From Streptomyces sp. GESEQ-35 (GTDB lineage: Bacteria > Actinomycetota > Actinomycetes > Streptomycetales > Streptomycetaceae), in NCBI RefSeq assembly GCF_017948485.1, contig NZ_JAFFSX010000022.1:124001-188000 (forward strand): a stretch of DNA of 64,000 bases, read 5' to 3'. Positions 1 to 9,056 of the stretch are shown one piece after another. Each line of letters starts with the position of its first letter. The stretch's first letter is position 1. The translations under genes were made by a program, and so were the position numbers. The notes beneath the pieces were generated by a model, which worked only from the letters and a program-made list of their open reading frames with translations, had not been told where the DNA came from and searched no databases.

Positions 1-1
1 C

Positions 2-433
2 AGTGCCGCGGAGAAAGAGCAGGTCGCGGAAGCGGCTCGGAATGGCACGGGACTGATCCTTTCTCCTGCCGACCGGCTCTACCTCGACATGAAGTACGAC
101 GCGAACACTCCGCTGGGGCTGTCCTGGGCGGGGTACGTCGAGGTGCAGCGGTCGTACGACTGGGATCCGGGTGCCTACCTGGCCGGGGCGCCCGCTTCGG
201 CGATCCGGGGTGTCGAGGCGCCGCTGTGGAGCGAGACGCTCACGAAGTCCGCGGACATCGAGTACATGGCGTTTCCGCGGTTGCCGGGGGTGGCGGAGTT
301 GGGGTGGTCGCCTGCCTCTACCCATGGCTGGGACGGGTACAAGGTGCGGCTTGCTGCGCAGGGGCCGCGGTGGGATGCGTTGGGGATCGGGTATTACCCG
401 TCGCCGCAGGTTCCCTGGGGTTCTGGGTCGTGA
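2..433 (+). CDS. Beta-N-acetylhexosaminidase, GH20, C-terminal part (5' end outside window)
   Basis: The open frame enters from the left edge and ends at TGA 431-433, leaving about 143 residues. The segment LSPADRLYLDMKYD, then GLSWAGYVEVQRSYDWDP, then GVEAPLWSETL is typical of the C-terminal half of the GH20 catalytic barrel. In this family the Trp residues line the GlcNAc pocket and the E-x-PLWSE segment follows the last barrel strand. The enzyme removes terminal GlcNAc from chitobiose or glycans. The signal peptide and catalytic Asp-Glu pair would lie upstream and cannot be seen. It converges on desD across a strong hairpin. The family assignment is firm; substrate is inferred. Confidence 0.88.
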   Translation, partial: SAAEKEQVAEAARNGTGLILSPADRLYLDMKYDANTPLGLSWAGYVEVQRSYDWDPGAYLAGAPASAIRGVEAPLWSETLTKSADIEYMAFPRLPGVAELGWSPASTHGWDGYKVRLAAQGPRWDALGIGYYPSPQVPWGSGS

Positions 434-440
434 TTCGGCT

Positions 441-487
441 GCGGGTCGGTGGGGGCTGGTCGCGCAGTTCCCCGCGCCCCTAAAGAA
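441..487 (+). repeat. Dispersed REP-like intergenic repeat, copy A
   Basis: Contains the core GCTGGTCGCGCAGTTCCCC followed by GCGCCCC. The same core occurs at 6637-6691 (opposite orientation), 19112-19210 and 43951-44037. It begins just after the GH20 stop codon. No coding potential is assigned. Confidence 0.75.
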
Positions 488-520
488 GGGCGTGGCCGTC
501 AAGGGCGTCCAGAAGTGACG

Positions 521-555
521 ACGGGCCCCCGGAGGACCGTACTCCGGGGGCCCGT
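521..555. terminator. Bidirectional hairpin terminator between GH20 gene and desD
   Basis: Arms ACGGGCCCCCGGAG (521-534) and CTCCGGGGGCCCGT (542-555) pair over 14 bp around a 7-nt loop. It lies between two convergent genes, so it probably ends both transcripts. Confidence 0.85.
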
Positions 556-572
556 CTGTCTGTGAAGGGCCG

Positions 573-2342
573 CTACAGCCCTGCTATGGGGTTCTTGAGG
601 GTGCCGATCAGTTGCAGTGCGCCCGCCGGGTCGGCCAGGTCCACCATCTGCTTGTTGTTGCGCAGTTGGAGGCGGTTGAGGCAGGACAGGGCGAAATCGG
701 GGGCGAACATGTCGTACTGCTTGAACTTGTCGGCGAGTTCGGGGACCGAGTGCTGGTAGTCGCGGGTGACCTCGGCGACCGTCCGCCAGAAGTCGTCCTC
801 CTCGATGATCCCCTCGGCGGCGAGGTTCGCGGCGAGGAAGCGGAAGAAGCAGTCGAAGACGTCGGTGAAGATGGAGAGGAGCTTCTTCTCCTCCGGGACC
901 TCCACGCGCAGCCGCTCGACCGTCGGCGGCAGCACCGCGTCCGGGTCCATGACGGCGATCTCCTCGGCGATGTCCTTGTAGATCGCGCGCTCGACCACGC
1001 CGTCCTTGAGGACGAGGATCACGTTCTCGCCGTGCGGCATGTAGACCAGGTCGTAGGCGTAGAAGCTGTGCAGGAGCGGGGTGAAGTAGGCCTTGAGGTA
1101 GCGGCGCAGCCACTCCTTGGGGGCCAGTCCCGACTGCTCGATCAGCGCGCCCGCGAAGGAGGCGCCCTCGTGGTCCACATGGACGAGGGACGCCATGGTG
1201 GCGAGCGACTCGCCGTCCTGGAGCGATGACACCGGGCTCTCGCGCCACAGCGCGGCGAGCATTTTGCGGTATGGCGAGTAGCGGTCCGTCGCCTTCTCGT
1301 ACTCCAGGTGCCGGTAGCCGACGGCCGCCCGCTCGCGGATGATCGACAGGCCGGTCGACTTCAGCACCGGGTCGTTGTCGATGAGCTGGGCGAGCCAGTC
1401 GTTGATCGCGGGCGTGGCCTCCATGTAGGCGGCCGAGAGCCCGCGCATGAAGCCCATGTTGAGGACCGAGAGGGCGGTTTTGACGTAGTGCTTCTCGGGG
1501 GCGGACTTGTTGAAGAAGGTCCGGATGGACTGCTGGGCCAGGTACTCGTCGTCGCCCTCGCCCAGGCAGACCAGGAGCCCGCGGGCGACCTCGGCGGCGA
1601 AGGTGACGGCGAGCTTGTTCCACCACTGCCAGGGGTGGACGGGGATGAGGAGGTAGTCGTCCGGGGCCAGGCCCTTCGCCGTCAGGGTCTCGTTGAAGCG
1701 CTCGACGGTCTCCGCGCCCAACTCCTCGCGTACGAACGACTCGTACTCGATCCCGACCCCCGCCGTGAACGCCGCCCGTGAGCGGTGCGCGGCCAGCCAC
1801 ACCAGCCGGACGGGGCTCGCGGTCTCGGGGGCGTACGACAGGTACTCGTGGATGCCGAAGCCGAGTCGTCCGTTGTTGGCCACGAAGCAGGGGTGGCCCT
1901 CGGTCATACCGGTCTCGATGTCCTGGAAGCCGCTGTTCGCCAGCTCGGCGGAGGCTGTCCTCGGCTTGGTGAGCTTGTAGCAGGTGCCGGAGAGGGTGGA
2001 GGAGATCTCCTCCAGGTAGACCGGCAGGACCTCGTCGCTCAGGCCCAGGGACTTCTTCAGCTCGATGAAGAAGTCCAGGGCGGCGAGGGGGAGTTCGGCG
2101 CCGTCGCGGTGACGGGTGACGGAGTCGGCGTCCACCTGCCAGTGGTCGAGGGCGCGGCGGGTGGCGGTGAAGCGGTAGCGGGTCAGGCCGTCGTCGCTGC
2201 GTACGACGTACTGGTCACCGTCCTTCTCGGGGGTGAGCAGCCGCTCGTGCGCGAACTCGGCGAGGGCCTTGCGGATCAGCAGGCGGTTGGCCGTCTCCCA
2301 GTGTTCGGGGGAGAGGTGGGCCGTGGCGTCGGCGAGGGTCAT
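573..2342 (-). CDS. desD: Desferrioxamine synthetase DesD (IucA/IucC-type NIS synthetase)
   Basis: An ATP-dependent NRPS-independent siderophore synthetase of 589 residues. DesD enzymes join and macrocyclise N-hydroxy-N-succinyl-cadaverine units into desferrioxamine E. Family hallmarks include HPWQWWNK, the RTFFNKSAPEKHYVKTALSV segment and the C-terminal YMPHGENVILVL stretch that belongs to the FhuF-like part. The ATG at 2340-2342 gives the usual N-terminus (MTLADATAHLSPEHW) and overlaps the desC stop codon as ATGA, indicating translational coupling. It is the last gene of desABCD, and the 521-555 hairpin follows it. An open frame extends further upstream, but only by reading desC out of frame. 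Confidence 0.97.
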   Translation of the reverse strand: MTLADATAHLSPEHWETANRLLIRKALAEFAHERLLTPEKDGDQYVVRSDDGLTRYRFTATRRALDHWQVDADSVTRHRDGAELPLAALDFFIELKKSLGLSDEVLPVYLEEISSTLSGTCYKLTKPRTASAELANSGFQDIETGMTEGHPCFVANNGRLGFGIHEYLSYAPETASPVRLVWLAAHRSRAAFTAGVGIEYESFVREELGAETVERFNETLTAKGLAPDDYLLIPVHPWQWWNKLAVTFAAEVARGLLVCLGEGDDEYLAQQSIRTFFNKSAPEKHYVKTALSVLNMGFMRGLSAAYMEATPAINDWLAQLIDNDPVLKSTGLSIIRERAAVGYRHLEYEKATDRYSPYRKMLAALWRESPVSSLQDGESLATMASLVHVDHEGASFAGALIEQSGLAPKEWLRRYLKAYFTPLLHSFYAYDLVYMPHGENVILVLKDGVVERAIYKDIAEEIAVMDPDAVLPPTVERLRVEVPEEKKLLSIFTDVFDCFFRFLAANLAAEGIIEEDDFWRTVAEVTRDYQHSVPELADKFKQYDMFAPDFALSCLNRLQLRNNKQMVDLADPAGALQLIGTLKNPIAGL

Positions 2343-2884
2343 GCGGACACCGCCTTCTCGAACTGCTCGCGGGTGCAGAAACTCAGCAACGCTTCTTTCT
2401 CCGGCTTCTGTATCTCTCGCTCGGGCACGAACCCGACGGCTGCGTTCAGGGCGTGGACGGCCTTGTTGGTCACGTCCGGCTCGACGACGACGCGGGCGGT
2501 GCGCGGGTCCTCGAAGAGATGGGCCATCACGGCGGTGATGACAGCCTTGGTGAAGCCGTGCACGGGCGCGTCGGTCGCCGGCGTGAGGAAGTGCATGCCG
2601 ACGTCGCCGGGCTGCGGCTCGTACAGGCCGACCAGTTCGCGGTGGGCCGGGTCGTAGTGCTCCATGAGGAACGCGGGCTCGCCGTCGAGCAGCCCGAGCA
2701 GGGCGTGGTGGTGCTCGTCGGCCGCGACCTCCATGTAGGCGCGTTCGACGTCCTCCAGCCTGGCGTCCTGCATCATCCAGAAGGCCGCCTTGGGGTGCGT
2801 GACCCAGGTGTGCAGCAGCTCGGCGTCCTTCAGGGGGTCGAGCGGACGGAAGGTGAAGGTGCCGAGGTCGGTCGCGGTGCTCAT
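2339..2884 (-). CDS. desC: Hydroxycadaverine acyltransferase DesC (GNAT, AlcB/IucB-like)
   Basis: A GNAT-fold acyltransferase of 181 residues. It acylates N-hydroxycadaverine with succinyl- or acetyl-CoA and supplies DesD. The length, the N-terminal FTFRPLDPLKDAELLHTWV and the central VGLYEPQPGDVGMHFL segment match siderophore N-acyltransferases of this type. It overlaps desB by 4 nt (ATGA at 2881-2884) and desD by 4 nt, so the three genes form one coupled unit driven from the desA promoter. Confidence 0.95.
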   Translation of the reverse strand: MSTATDLGTFTFRPLDPLKDAELLHTWVTHPKAAFWMMQDARLEDVERAYMEVAADEHHHALLGLLDGEPAFLMEHYDPAHRELVGLYEPQPGDVGMHFLTPATDAPVHGFTKAVITAVMAHLFEDPRTARVVVEPDVTNKAVHALNAAVGFVPEREIQKPEKEALLSFCTREQFEKAVSA

Positions 2885-4182
2885 ACGGTGAACTCCTGGA
2901 ACGCGATGGTCTTCTCGACCGGGTAGTACTCGCTGCCGAGCAGCTCACCGATGATGTAGCTGTTGCGGTACGCGCCCATGCCCAGGTCCGGGGACGTGAT
3001 GCTGTGGGTGTGCACGCCGGCGTTCTGGAGGAAGACGCCGCGGCCCGTGGTGTCGATCGAGTAGTTGCGGGCGACGTCGAAGTTGCCCTGCGAGTCGTAG
3101 ACCAGACGGTCGCGCACGGGCTTCAGGAACTCCGGCTCGGCGTACTTGTAGCCGGTGGCCAGCACCAGGCCCTGGGACTCGATCTCGTAGTCCTTACCCT
3201 GCTCCTCCTGCCGGAAGGAGAGGGTGTACGTGCCGTTCTCGTAACGCGCGTCGCCCAGCGAGGAGTTGGTGAGCAGACGCGTGGGCACCGGGCCGCCGAG
3301 GTTCTTCTGGTACAGCAGGTCGAAGATCTCGTTGATCAGGTCACCGTCGATGCCCTTGAACAGGCCCTTCTGCTCGGCCGTGAGCCGGTAGCGGGTGGCC
3401 TCGGGCAGCTCGCGGAAGTAGTCGATGTACTCCGGGGAGGTCATCTCCAGCGTGAGCTTGGTGTATTCGAGCGGGAAGAAGCGCGGGGAGCGGGTCACCC
3501 AGTTCAGCCGGTAGCCGTGGACGTCGATCTCGCTGAGGAGGTCGTAGTAGATCTCGGCGGCTGACTGGCCGGAGCCGACGAGCGTGATCGACTCCTTCTT
3601 CTGAAGCTCCGCCTTGTTCTGCATGTAGCGGGAGTTGTGGAAGAAGTCGCCGCCCAGGCCGCGCACGGCCTCCGGGAAGTACGGCGACGTGCCGGTGCCG
3701 AGGACCAGGTGGCGGGCGCGGAAGATCTCGTTCTTCGTGGTGCGTACGACGTACAGGCCGTCCCCTTCGTCGTACGTCACGTCCGCCACCGTCGTGCTGA
3801 AGCGGACGCTGCTGAGTTTGTTCGCGGCCCAGCGGCAGTAGTCGTCGTACTCGACGCGCAGGGGATAGAAGTTCTCGCGGATGTAGAACGAGTACAACCG
3901 CCCCTGTTCTTTGAGGTAGTTGAGGAAGGAGTACGGCGACGTCGGGTCGGCGAGGGTGACCAGGTCCGACATGAACGGGGTCTGGAGGTGGGCGCCGTCC
4001 AGGAACATGCCCGCGTGCCACTCGAAGTCGGGCTTCGACTCCAGGAAGACCCCGTCGAGTTCGTCGATGGGCTCGGTCAGACAGGCCAGGCCGAGGTTGA
4101 AGGGGCCGAGGCCTATCCCGACGAAGTCGAGGAGCTTTTCAGCGGCTTCGATCTTTTCAGGGGCTTCAGGAAGCGCGGACAA
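2881..4182 (-). CDS. desB: Cadaverine N-monooxygenase DesB (lysine/ornithine N-hydroxylase family)
   Basis: A flavin-dependent N-monooxygenase of 433 residues that hydroxylates cadaverine using NADPH and O2. Visible motifs are an N-terminal FAD-binding GIGLGPFNLGLACL, a central NADPH-binding GSGQSAAEIYYDLL and a C-terminal LVLATGYKYAEPE of the ATGY type, in the order expected for class B hydroxylases such as IucD and PvdA. The start lies inside the end of desA (17-nt overlap), and its own stop overlaps the desC start. Confidence 0.96.
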   Translation of the reverse strand: MSALPEAPEKIEAAEKLLDFVGIGLGPFNLGLACLTEPIDELDGVFLESKPDFEWHAGMFLDGAHLQTPFMSDLVTLADPTSPYSFLNYLKEQGRLYSFYIRENFYPLRVEYDDYCRWAANKLSSVRFSTTVADVTYDEGDGLYVVRTTKNEIFRARHLVLGTGTSPYFPEAVRGLGGDFFHNSRYMQNKAELQKKESITLVGSGQSAAEIYYDLLSEIDVHGYRLNWVTRSPRFFPLEYTKLTLEMTSPEYIDYFRELPEATRYRLTAEQKGLFKGIDGDLINEIFDLLYQKNLGGPVPTRLLTNSSLGDARYENGTYTLSFRQEEQGKDYEIESQGLVLATGYKYAEPEFLKPVRDRLVYDSQGNFDVARNYSIDTTGRGVFLQNAGVHTHSITSPDLGMGAYRNSYIIGELLGSEYYPVEKTIAFQEFTV

Positions 4183-5608
4183 CGGTCTCTCCCAGGTACT
4201 GCTCGGCGTGGCCGGCGATCAGATCGAGGACGGCGGCGATGTCGGCCGTCGTGGTCTCGGGGTTGAGCAGGGTGAACTTCAGGTAGTGGCGGCCGCCGAC
4301 CTTGGTGCCCGCGACCACCGCGTCACCGGAGGCGAACACGGCCTTGCGGGCGTACAGGTTGGCCCGGTCGATCTCGGCGGGGTCGGTGACGGCGGCCGGG
4401 ATGTAGCGGAAGACGAGGGTGGAGAGCGAGGGCTGAACGACCACGTCGAAGCGCGGGTCGGCGGCGAGCAGCTGCCAGCCCTCGGCGGCCAGGTCGCAGA
4501 CCTCGTCGAAGAGCTCGCCGATGCCGTCGGCGCCCATGACGCGCAGCGTCATCCACAGCTTGAGCGCGTCGAAGCGGCGGGTGGTCTGGAGCGACTTGTC
4601 GACCTGGTTGGGTATGCGCTCCTGCACCATGCGGCGCGGGTTGAGGTACTCCGCGTGATAGGTGGCGTGGCGGAGCGTCGCGGCGTCCCGGACCAGCACG
4701 GCCGACGAACTCACCGGCTGGAAGAAGGACTTGTGGTAGTCGACGGTGACGGAGTCGGCGCGCTCGATGCCGTCGATGCGGTGGCGGTACTTGAGCGAGG
4801 CGAGGAGCCCGCAGCCGTAGGCGGCGTCGACGTGCATCCAGGTGTTGTACTGCTCGCACAGCTCGGCGATCTCGGGCAGCGGATCGATGGAGCCGAAGTC
4901 GGTGGTGCCGCTCGTGGCGACGACCGCCATGGGCACCAGGCCGTCCTTCTTGCAGCGCTCCAGCTCGTGGGCGAGGGCGACCGTCTGCATGCGCTTGTCG
5001 TGGTCGACGGGGACGGAGACCACGGAGTCCGGGCTCAGACCGAGGAGTTTGGCCGACTTCTTCACGCTGAAGTGGCTCACCTCGGAGGCGAAGATGCGCA
5101 GTTTGGCGAAGGAGTCGGACTTCGCCTCCTCACGGGCCAGCAGCAGCGCCTGGAGGTTGGACTGCGTACCGCCCGAGGTGAACACGCCGTCGGCGGCCGG
5201 TCCGAGGCCTATTCGGGCGGTCGTCCAGTCGATGAGCTTGCGCTCGATGAGGGTGCCGCCGGCCGACTGGTCCCAGGTGTCCAGGGAGGAGTTGACGGCG
5301 GAGAGGATCGCCTCGCCGAGCACGGCCGGGATGACGACCGGGCAGTTGAGGTGGGCGAGGTAGCGGGGGTGGTGGAAGTAGATCGCGTCCCGGAGGTAGA
5401 CGTCCTCCAGTTCGTCGAGGGCCGCGGCGGTGTCGAGCAGCGGCCGGTCGAGGTCGATCGCGTCGACACGGGGGGCGAGCGCGTCGACGGTGACGCCGGT
5501 GAACGGACGGTCGGTGGTGGCGAGTTTGGCCGCCACCCGCTCGATTCCTTCGGTCACGGAGCTGCGGTACCGCTCCGCGGTCGTGTCATTGAGCAGGTGC
5601 GAGCGCAT
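4166..5608 (-). CDS. desA: Lysine decarboxylase DesA (PLP-dependent, group II decarboxylase)
   Basis: A 480-residue PLP enzyme that converts L-lysine to cadaverine, the first committed step of desferrioxamine synthesis. The Schiff-base lysine is in VDYHKSFFQ (about residue 293), preceded by MHVDAAYGCG, which carries the PLP-nitrogen Asp. The glycine-rich FTSGGTQSNLQALLLAR binds the cofactor phosphate. ATG 5606-5608 is preferred: a GGAGG-type ribosome site lies 7-8 nt upstream and the product has the family length. A TTG 20 codons upstream would begin almost inside the iron box. First gene of the operon, repressed by iron. Confidence 0.96.
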   Translation of the reverse strand: MRSHLLNDTTAERYRSSVTEGIERVAAKLATTDRPFTGVTVDALAPRVDAIDLDRPLLDTAAALDELEDVYLRDAIYFHHPRYLAHLNCPVVIPAVLGEAILSAVNSSLDTWDQSAGGTLIERKLIDWTTARIGLGPAADGVFTSGGTQSNLQALLLAREEAKSDSFAKLRIFASEVSHFSVKKSAKLLGLSPDSVVSVPVDHDKRMQTVALAHELERCKKDGLVPMAVVATSGTTDFGSIDPLPEIAELCEQYNTWMHVDAAYGCGLLASLKYRHRIDGIERADSVTVDYHKSFFQPVSSSAVLVRDAATLRHATYHAEYLNPRRMVQERIPNQVDKSLQTTRRFDALKLWMTLRVMGADGIGELFDEVCDLAAEGWQLLAADPRFDVVVQPSLSTLVFRYIPAAVTDPAEIDRANLYARKAVFASGDAVVAGTKVGGRHYLKFTLLNPETTTADIAAVLDLIAGHAEQYLGETVVRAS

Positions 5609-5669
5609 GAGGGGGTCCTCCGGTGGGACGATCCGTGCGGGACGGGCGAAGCGGAGTATGGGCTTCAAC

Positions 5670-5688
5670 TTAGGTTAGCCTAACCTAA
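5670..5688 (-). promoter_or_regulatory. Iron box (DmdR/IdeR operator) of desABCD
   Basis: TTAGGTTAGCCTAACCTAA is a perfect 19-bp palindrome (9+1+9) and fits the DtxR/IdeR/DmdR consensus. It lies 61 nt upstream of the desA start, so Fe2+-loaded DmdR should block transcription when iron is sufficient. Confidence 0.95.
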
Positions 5689-5757
5689 GTTAGCCAGATT
5701 TTACGCAAGGGAAACCCAACCCCGCCCGTGACGGTGATCACTCCTGTCGCTGTCGCA

Positions 5758-6594
5758 TCACTCGCCGCGCTCGCGCAGCTGCTCCTCGGTCAGCCCCTGC
5801 CGCCAGTAGCCCACGAACGTGACCCGGCGGCGGTCGATCCCGCGCTCGCCCACAAAGTGCCGGCGCAGCTGCTTCACACAGCCGGACTCGCCCGCGATCC
5901 AGACGTACGGGTGCTCGGCGGGCGGGAGTTGGGCGTCGCGCAGGGCGCCGAGGGCCATGGGGGACCCCTCAATGCCCGGCTTCTCGGCGACCAGCCAGTT
6001 GATCTCCACGTCCGCCTCGGTCGCCAGGTCCTGGATGTCACCGGCGTGGTGCACCTCCAGCCAGACCCGGGCGCGGGTGCCGGCCGGCAGCGACTCGACG
6101 ATGGCGGAGACCGCGGGTACGGCCGTCTCGTCGCCCCAGATCACGACCAGGTCCGTGTCGGCGGGCGGCCGGAAGCGGATGGCCCGGTTGTCGGCGATCG
6201 CCGGTCCGAGCAGCTGCACCTTGTCCCCGGCGGCGGCCCGCGCGGCCCACCGGGAGGCAGGCCCGGCGGGCTCGTGCAGCACGAAGTCGATGTCGATCTC
6301 GTCGGGATCCCGCCGCAACGCCCGGAGCGTGTACGACCGCATCACGGCCCGCACGTCGTCGGGCTGTTCGCGCCACGCCTGCCACCAGCCGTCACCGAGC
6401 TCGACGGGGACGCGGGGCTCGGTCCGGCCCTCGGCGGGGATGAACAGCGACAGCGACTGGTCGCACCCGTCGGAGAAGAACTGCTGGAGGTCTTCGCCTG
6501 TGAAGCTGACCCGGACCAGAGACGGCCCGAGCCGCCGAGTCCGCACGACGTGCAGGGAGAAGAAACGGAACGGGGCGGCTACGGCGGTGGTCAT
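5758..6594 (-). CDS. Siderophore-interacting FAD/NAD(P)H reductase (SIP/ViuB family)
   Basis: A ferric-siderophore reductase of 278 residues that should release iron from imported ferrioxamine by reduction to Fe2+ in the cytoplasm. The N-terminal half is an FAD-binding barrel with the RSYTLRAL motif at about residue 90. The C-terminal half has VVIWGDETAVPA, typical of the SIP NAD(P)H domain, and ends with a W-x-x-G-L-x-E-E tail. ATG 6592-6594 has AGGAG upstream; the longer open frame runs back into a dispersed repeat and is not used. It lies between desA and the ferrioxamine-binding lipoprotein gene, same strand. Confidence 0.93.
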   Translation of the reverse strand: MTTAVAAPFRFFSLHVVRTRRLGPSLVRVSFTGEDLQQFFSDGCDQSLSLFIPAEGRTEPRVPVELGDGWWQAWREQPDDVRAVMRSYTLRALRRDPDEIDIDFVLHEPAGPASRWAARAAAGDKVQLLGPAIADNRAIRFRPPADTDLVVIWGDETAVPAVSAIVESLPAGTRARVWLEVHHAGDIQDLATEADVEINWLVAEKPGIEGSPMALGALRDAQLPPAEHPYVWIAGESGCVKQLRRHFVGERGIDRRRVTFVGYWRQGLTEEQLRERGE

Positions 6595-6636
6595 CGGGGC
6601 GCTCCTGTGATCAGGCGGCGGGGTGACGTCCTTGTC

Positions 6637-6691
6637 TTTTAGGGGCGCGGGGAACTGCGCGACCAGCCACAACGGACCCGCAGTCACCCGC
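6637..6691 (-). repeat. Dispersed REP-like intergenic repeat, copy B
   Basis: Carries AGGGGCGCGGGGAACTGCGC then GACCAGCCAC, the reverse complement of the copy at 441-487. It fills much of the 117-nt gap between the reductase gene and the binding-protein gene. Confidence 0.75.
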
Positions 6692-6711
6692 AAAGCTCAG
6701 CCACCCCTAAT

Positions 6712-7758
6712 TCAGCTGACCTTCTTCGCGTTCTCAAGGGCCTCAGCGAGGTTCTCCAGAAGCGGCGTGCACTTGTCGTACGACAGGATCGGCTCCGGCG
6801 ACCGCGCGATGACCTGCCCCGCCTTCACCGCAGGCAGCTTCTTCCACGTCGCCTCAGTGATGTCCGCCGGCTGAATCGTCGAAGTCCGGTCGTCCATCAT
6901 GATGATGTCGGCCTTGTACTTGTCGACGTTCTCCCAGCTGAGGCTCTCGAACCAGCCACCGCCCACGGCCTTGGCCTTCTCGGGGGGCTCGACGAAGTTC
7001 ACGCCGAGGGCCTTGAAGTACTCGAGGTCGATGGAGAGGTTCGTGCCGGAGACGTAGAACAGGTCCTGGCTGGCGGAGCCGGCCATCACCTTGATGTCGG
7101 GCTTGGCCTTGGCGGCGGCACGCAGCCGCGCGGCCGCGTCCTCGAACTTCTTCTTGGCCTCGGTGACCGCGGCGGCCTTCATGTCCCCGCCGAGCGACTC
7201 CGCGAGCGCCCACATGCGCTCCAGCGGCTCGGTGATCTGGCGGTCGTAGACGGAGATACCGACGCTCGGGGCGAGCTTGGCGATCTTGTCCTTGGACGCC
7301 TCGGGGACGTACCAGAGGGTGCCGGCGTCGTCGAACATCGTGGAGATGAGGACGTCCGGGGCGAGGGCGGCGTACTTCTCGACGTTGAACTGGTCCCAGG
7401 CGTTGCCGAGAATGGTCACCTTGCTGATGTCCATGTCGCCGGCCTGGACGTCGGCCTTGCCGTCCGTGGTCTTCGTCGGGCCGAAAACGCCCTTGACGGA
7501 GATGCCGTAGTCGTACAGTGCGGCGGCGACGCCGGTGAACGCGACGATGTTCGCCGGGGCCTTGTCGAGCTTCACCGTCGTACCGCGGTCGTCCTTGAAC
7601 GACCAGGGGCCGGAGGTGTTGGCGGATGCCTTCGCGTCCGAGCCCTCGCTGCCCGAGTCGTCGTCGCCGCAGGCTGCGAGCACGGCGCCGAGGCCGAGGG
7701 CGCCGCCCGCGGCGAGGATGCCGCGGCGGGTGAGGTGGGTGGCTCTGGCGTTGGGCAT
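6712..7758 (-). CDS. desE: Ferric-siderophore ABC transporter substrate-binding lipoprotein (DesE-like)
   Basis: A 348-residue periplasmic-binding protein of the FecB/FhuD type. The N-terminus has a twin-arginine stretch (THLTRRGILAAGG) followed by a lipobox ending in AAC (Cys about residue 30), so it is an exported lipoprotein, possibly Tat-dependent. The mature part has the helical-backbone binding fold signature, with ANIVAFTGVAAAL near the start of lobe 1 and a C-terminal ALENAKKVS. Position beside desABCD and its own iron box argue for ferrioxamine uptake. No permease or ATPase genes are adjacent, so these must be elsewhere. No strong ribosome site is visible. Confidence 0.92.
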   Translation of the reverse strand: MPNARATHLTRRGILAAGGALGLGAVLAACGDDDSGSEGSDAKASANTSGPWSFKDDRGTTVKLDKAPANIVAFTGVAAALYDYGISVKGVFGPTKTTDGKADVQAGDMDISKVTILGNAWDQFNVEKYAALAPDVLISTMFDDAGTLWYVPEASKDKIAKLAPSVGISVYDRQITEPLERMWALAESLGGDMKAAAVTEAKKKFEDAAARLRAAAKAKPDIKVMAGSASQDLFYVSGTNLSIDLEYFKALGVNFVEPPEKAKAVGGGWFESLSWENVDKYKADIIMMDDRTSTIQPADITEATWKKLPAVKAGQVIARSPEPILSYDKCTPLLENLAEALENAKKVS

Positions 7759-7807
7759 GGGTACGCTGCTTTCGAACGGGGTGGATCACCTGCTGGACAT
7801 TGCGAAA

Positions 7808-7826
7808 GTAGGTTAGCCTAACCTCA
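7808..7826 (-). promoter_or_regulatory. Iron box upstream of the ferrioxamine-binding protein gene
   Basis: GTAGGTTAGCCTAACCTCA matches the desA box at 17 of 19 positions, losing the outer T at one end and one A at the other. It sits 49 nt upstream of the start, so the gene should be derepressed in iron limitation together with desABCD. Confidence 0.9.
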
Positions 7827-7889
7827 TTACTTGTCCAGGGGGCGGGCAACCCCCTTGCTCAAGCCTGTGCGAAGCCGGTGACCTGCGGC

Positions 7890-9050
7890 TCAGCCCGTCA
7901 GCCCCAACTCCCGTGCGATCAGCATCCGTTGGACTTCACTCGTGCCCTCGCCGATCTCCAGGATCTTCGAGTCACGCCACATTCGCGCCACCGGGTACTC
8001 GTTCATGAAGCCGTAGCCGCCGTGGATCTGGGTCGCCTCGCGGGCGTTGTCGACGGCGATGGTGGACGAGTAGAGCTTGGCCAGTGCCGCCTCCTTCTTG
8101 AAGGGGTCCCCGGTCACCAGACGGGAGGCGGCGTCGCGCCAGGCCAGGCGGGAGGTGTGGGCCTTCATCTCCATGTCGGCGAGCTTGAACTGGATCGCCT
8201 GGTTGGCGCCGATGGGACGGCCGAAGGCCTGGCGTTCCCTGGCGTACTTCAGGGACTCGTCGACGCAGCCCTGGGCCAGGCCGGTCGCCAGCGCCGCGAT
8301 CGCGATACGGCCCTCGTCGAGGATGCGCAGGAACTGGGCGTAGCCGCGGCCCTCCTCGCCCAGGAGGTTCGCGGCCGGGACCCGGACGTCCGCGAAGGAC
8401 AGCTCGCGGGTGTCCGAGGCGTTCCAGCCGACCTTCGAGTAGGGGGCGGCGACCGTGAAACCGGGCGTGCCGGACGGGACGATGATCGCGGAGATCAGCG
8501 GCCTGCCGTCCGGCTTGCGGCCCGTGACCGCCGTGACCGTCACCAACTTCGTGATGTCCGTGCCGGAGTTGGTGATGAAGCACTTCGTGCCGTTGATCAC
8601 CCATTCGTTCGTCTCGGCGTCCAGACGGGCCGTCGTACGCGTCGCGCCCGCGTCGCTGCCGCCGTCCGGCTCGGTCAGGCCGAAGGCGCCGAGGATCTCG
8701 CCGGTGCAGAGGCGGGGGAGCCACTCGCGCTTCTGCTCCTCCGTGCCGAAGAGGTGGATCGGCATCGCGCCGAGCGAGACGCCCGCCTCCAGGGTGATGG
8801 CCACCGAGGAGTCGACCCGGGCCAGCTCCTCCAGAGCCACGCCCAGCGCCAGATAGTCGCCGCCCATACCGCCGTACTCCTCCGGGAACGGCAGCCCGAA
8901 CAGGCCCATGCGGCCCATCTCGCGGACGATCTCGTACGGGAATTCATGGTGTTCGTAGAACTCGCCGATCTTGGGTGCGACCACGTCGTGCGCGAACTGC
9001 TCGACCGTACGCCGGAGTTCTTCGAGTTCGGGGGAGAGACGGTGGTCCAT
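7890..9050 (-). CDS. acdH: Acyl-CoA dehydrogenase (branched-chain, AcdH-like)
   Basis: A 386-residue FAD-dependent acyl-CoA dehydrogenase. It has the FGLTEPDGGSDAG segment of the FAD/substrate site and the C-terminal QIHGGYGFMNEYP followed by IGEGTSEVQR. The Glu in GEGTSE occupies the catalytic-base position of MCAD/SCAD enzymes. It starts 6 nt after the HMG-CoA lyase stop and ends the operon lyase-carboxylase-dehydrogenase, which points to isovaleryl-CoA or another branched acyl-CoA as substrate. From memory, the S. coelicolor gene in this position is acdH. Confidence 0.92.
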   Translation of the reverse strand: MDHRLSPELEELRRTVEQFAHDVVAPKIGEFYEHHEFPYEIVREMGRMGLFGLPFPEEYGGMGGDYLALGVALEELARVDSSVAITLEAGVSLGAMPIHLFGTEEQKREWLPRLCTGEILGAFGLTEPDGGSDAGATRTTARLDAETNEWVINGTKCFITNSGTDITKLVTVTAVTGRKPDGRPLISAIIVPSGTPGFTVAAPYSKVGWNASDTRELSFADVRVPAANLLGEEGRGYAQFLRILDEGRIAIAALATGLAQGCVDESLKYARERQAFGRPIGANQAIQFKLADMEMKAHTSRLAWRDAASRLVTGDPFKKEAALAKLYSSTIAVDNAREATQIHGGYGFMNEYPVARMWRDSKILEIGEGTSEVQRMLIARELGLTG

Positions 9051-9056
9051 GGCAGA

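Noticed and set aside
3920..5683. Long plus-strand open frame opposite desA/desB
   Set aside because: Overlaps two firmly identified genes on the other strand and has shadow-type composition with no family signature.
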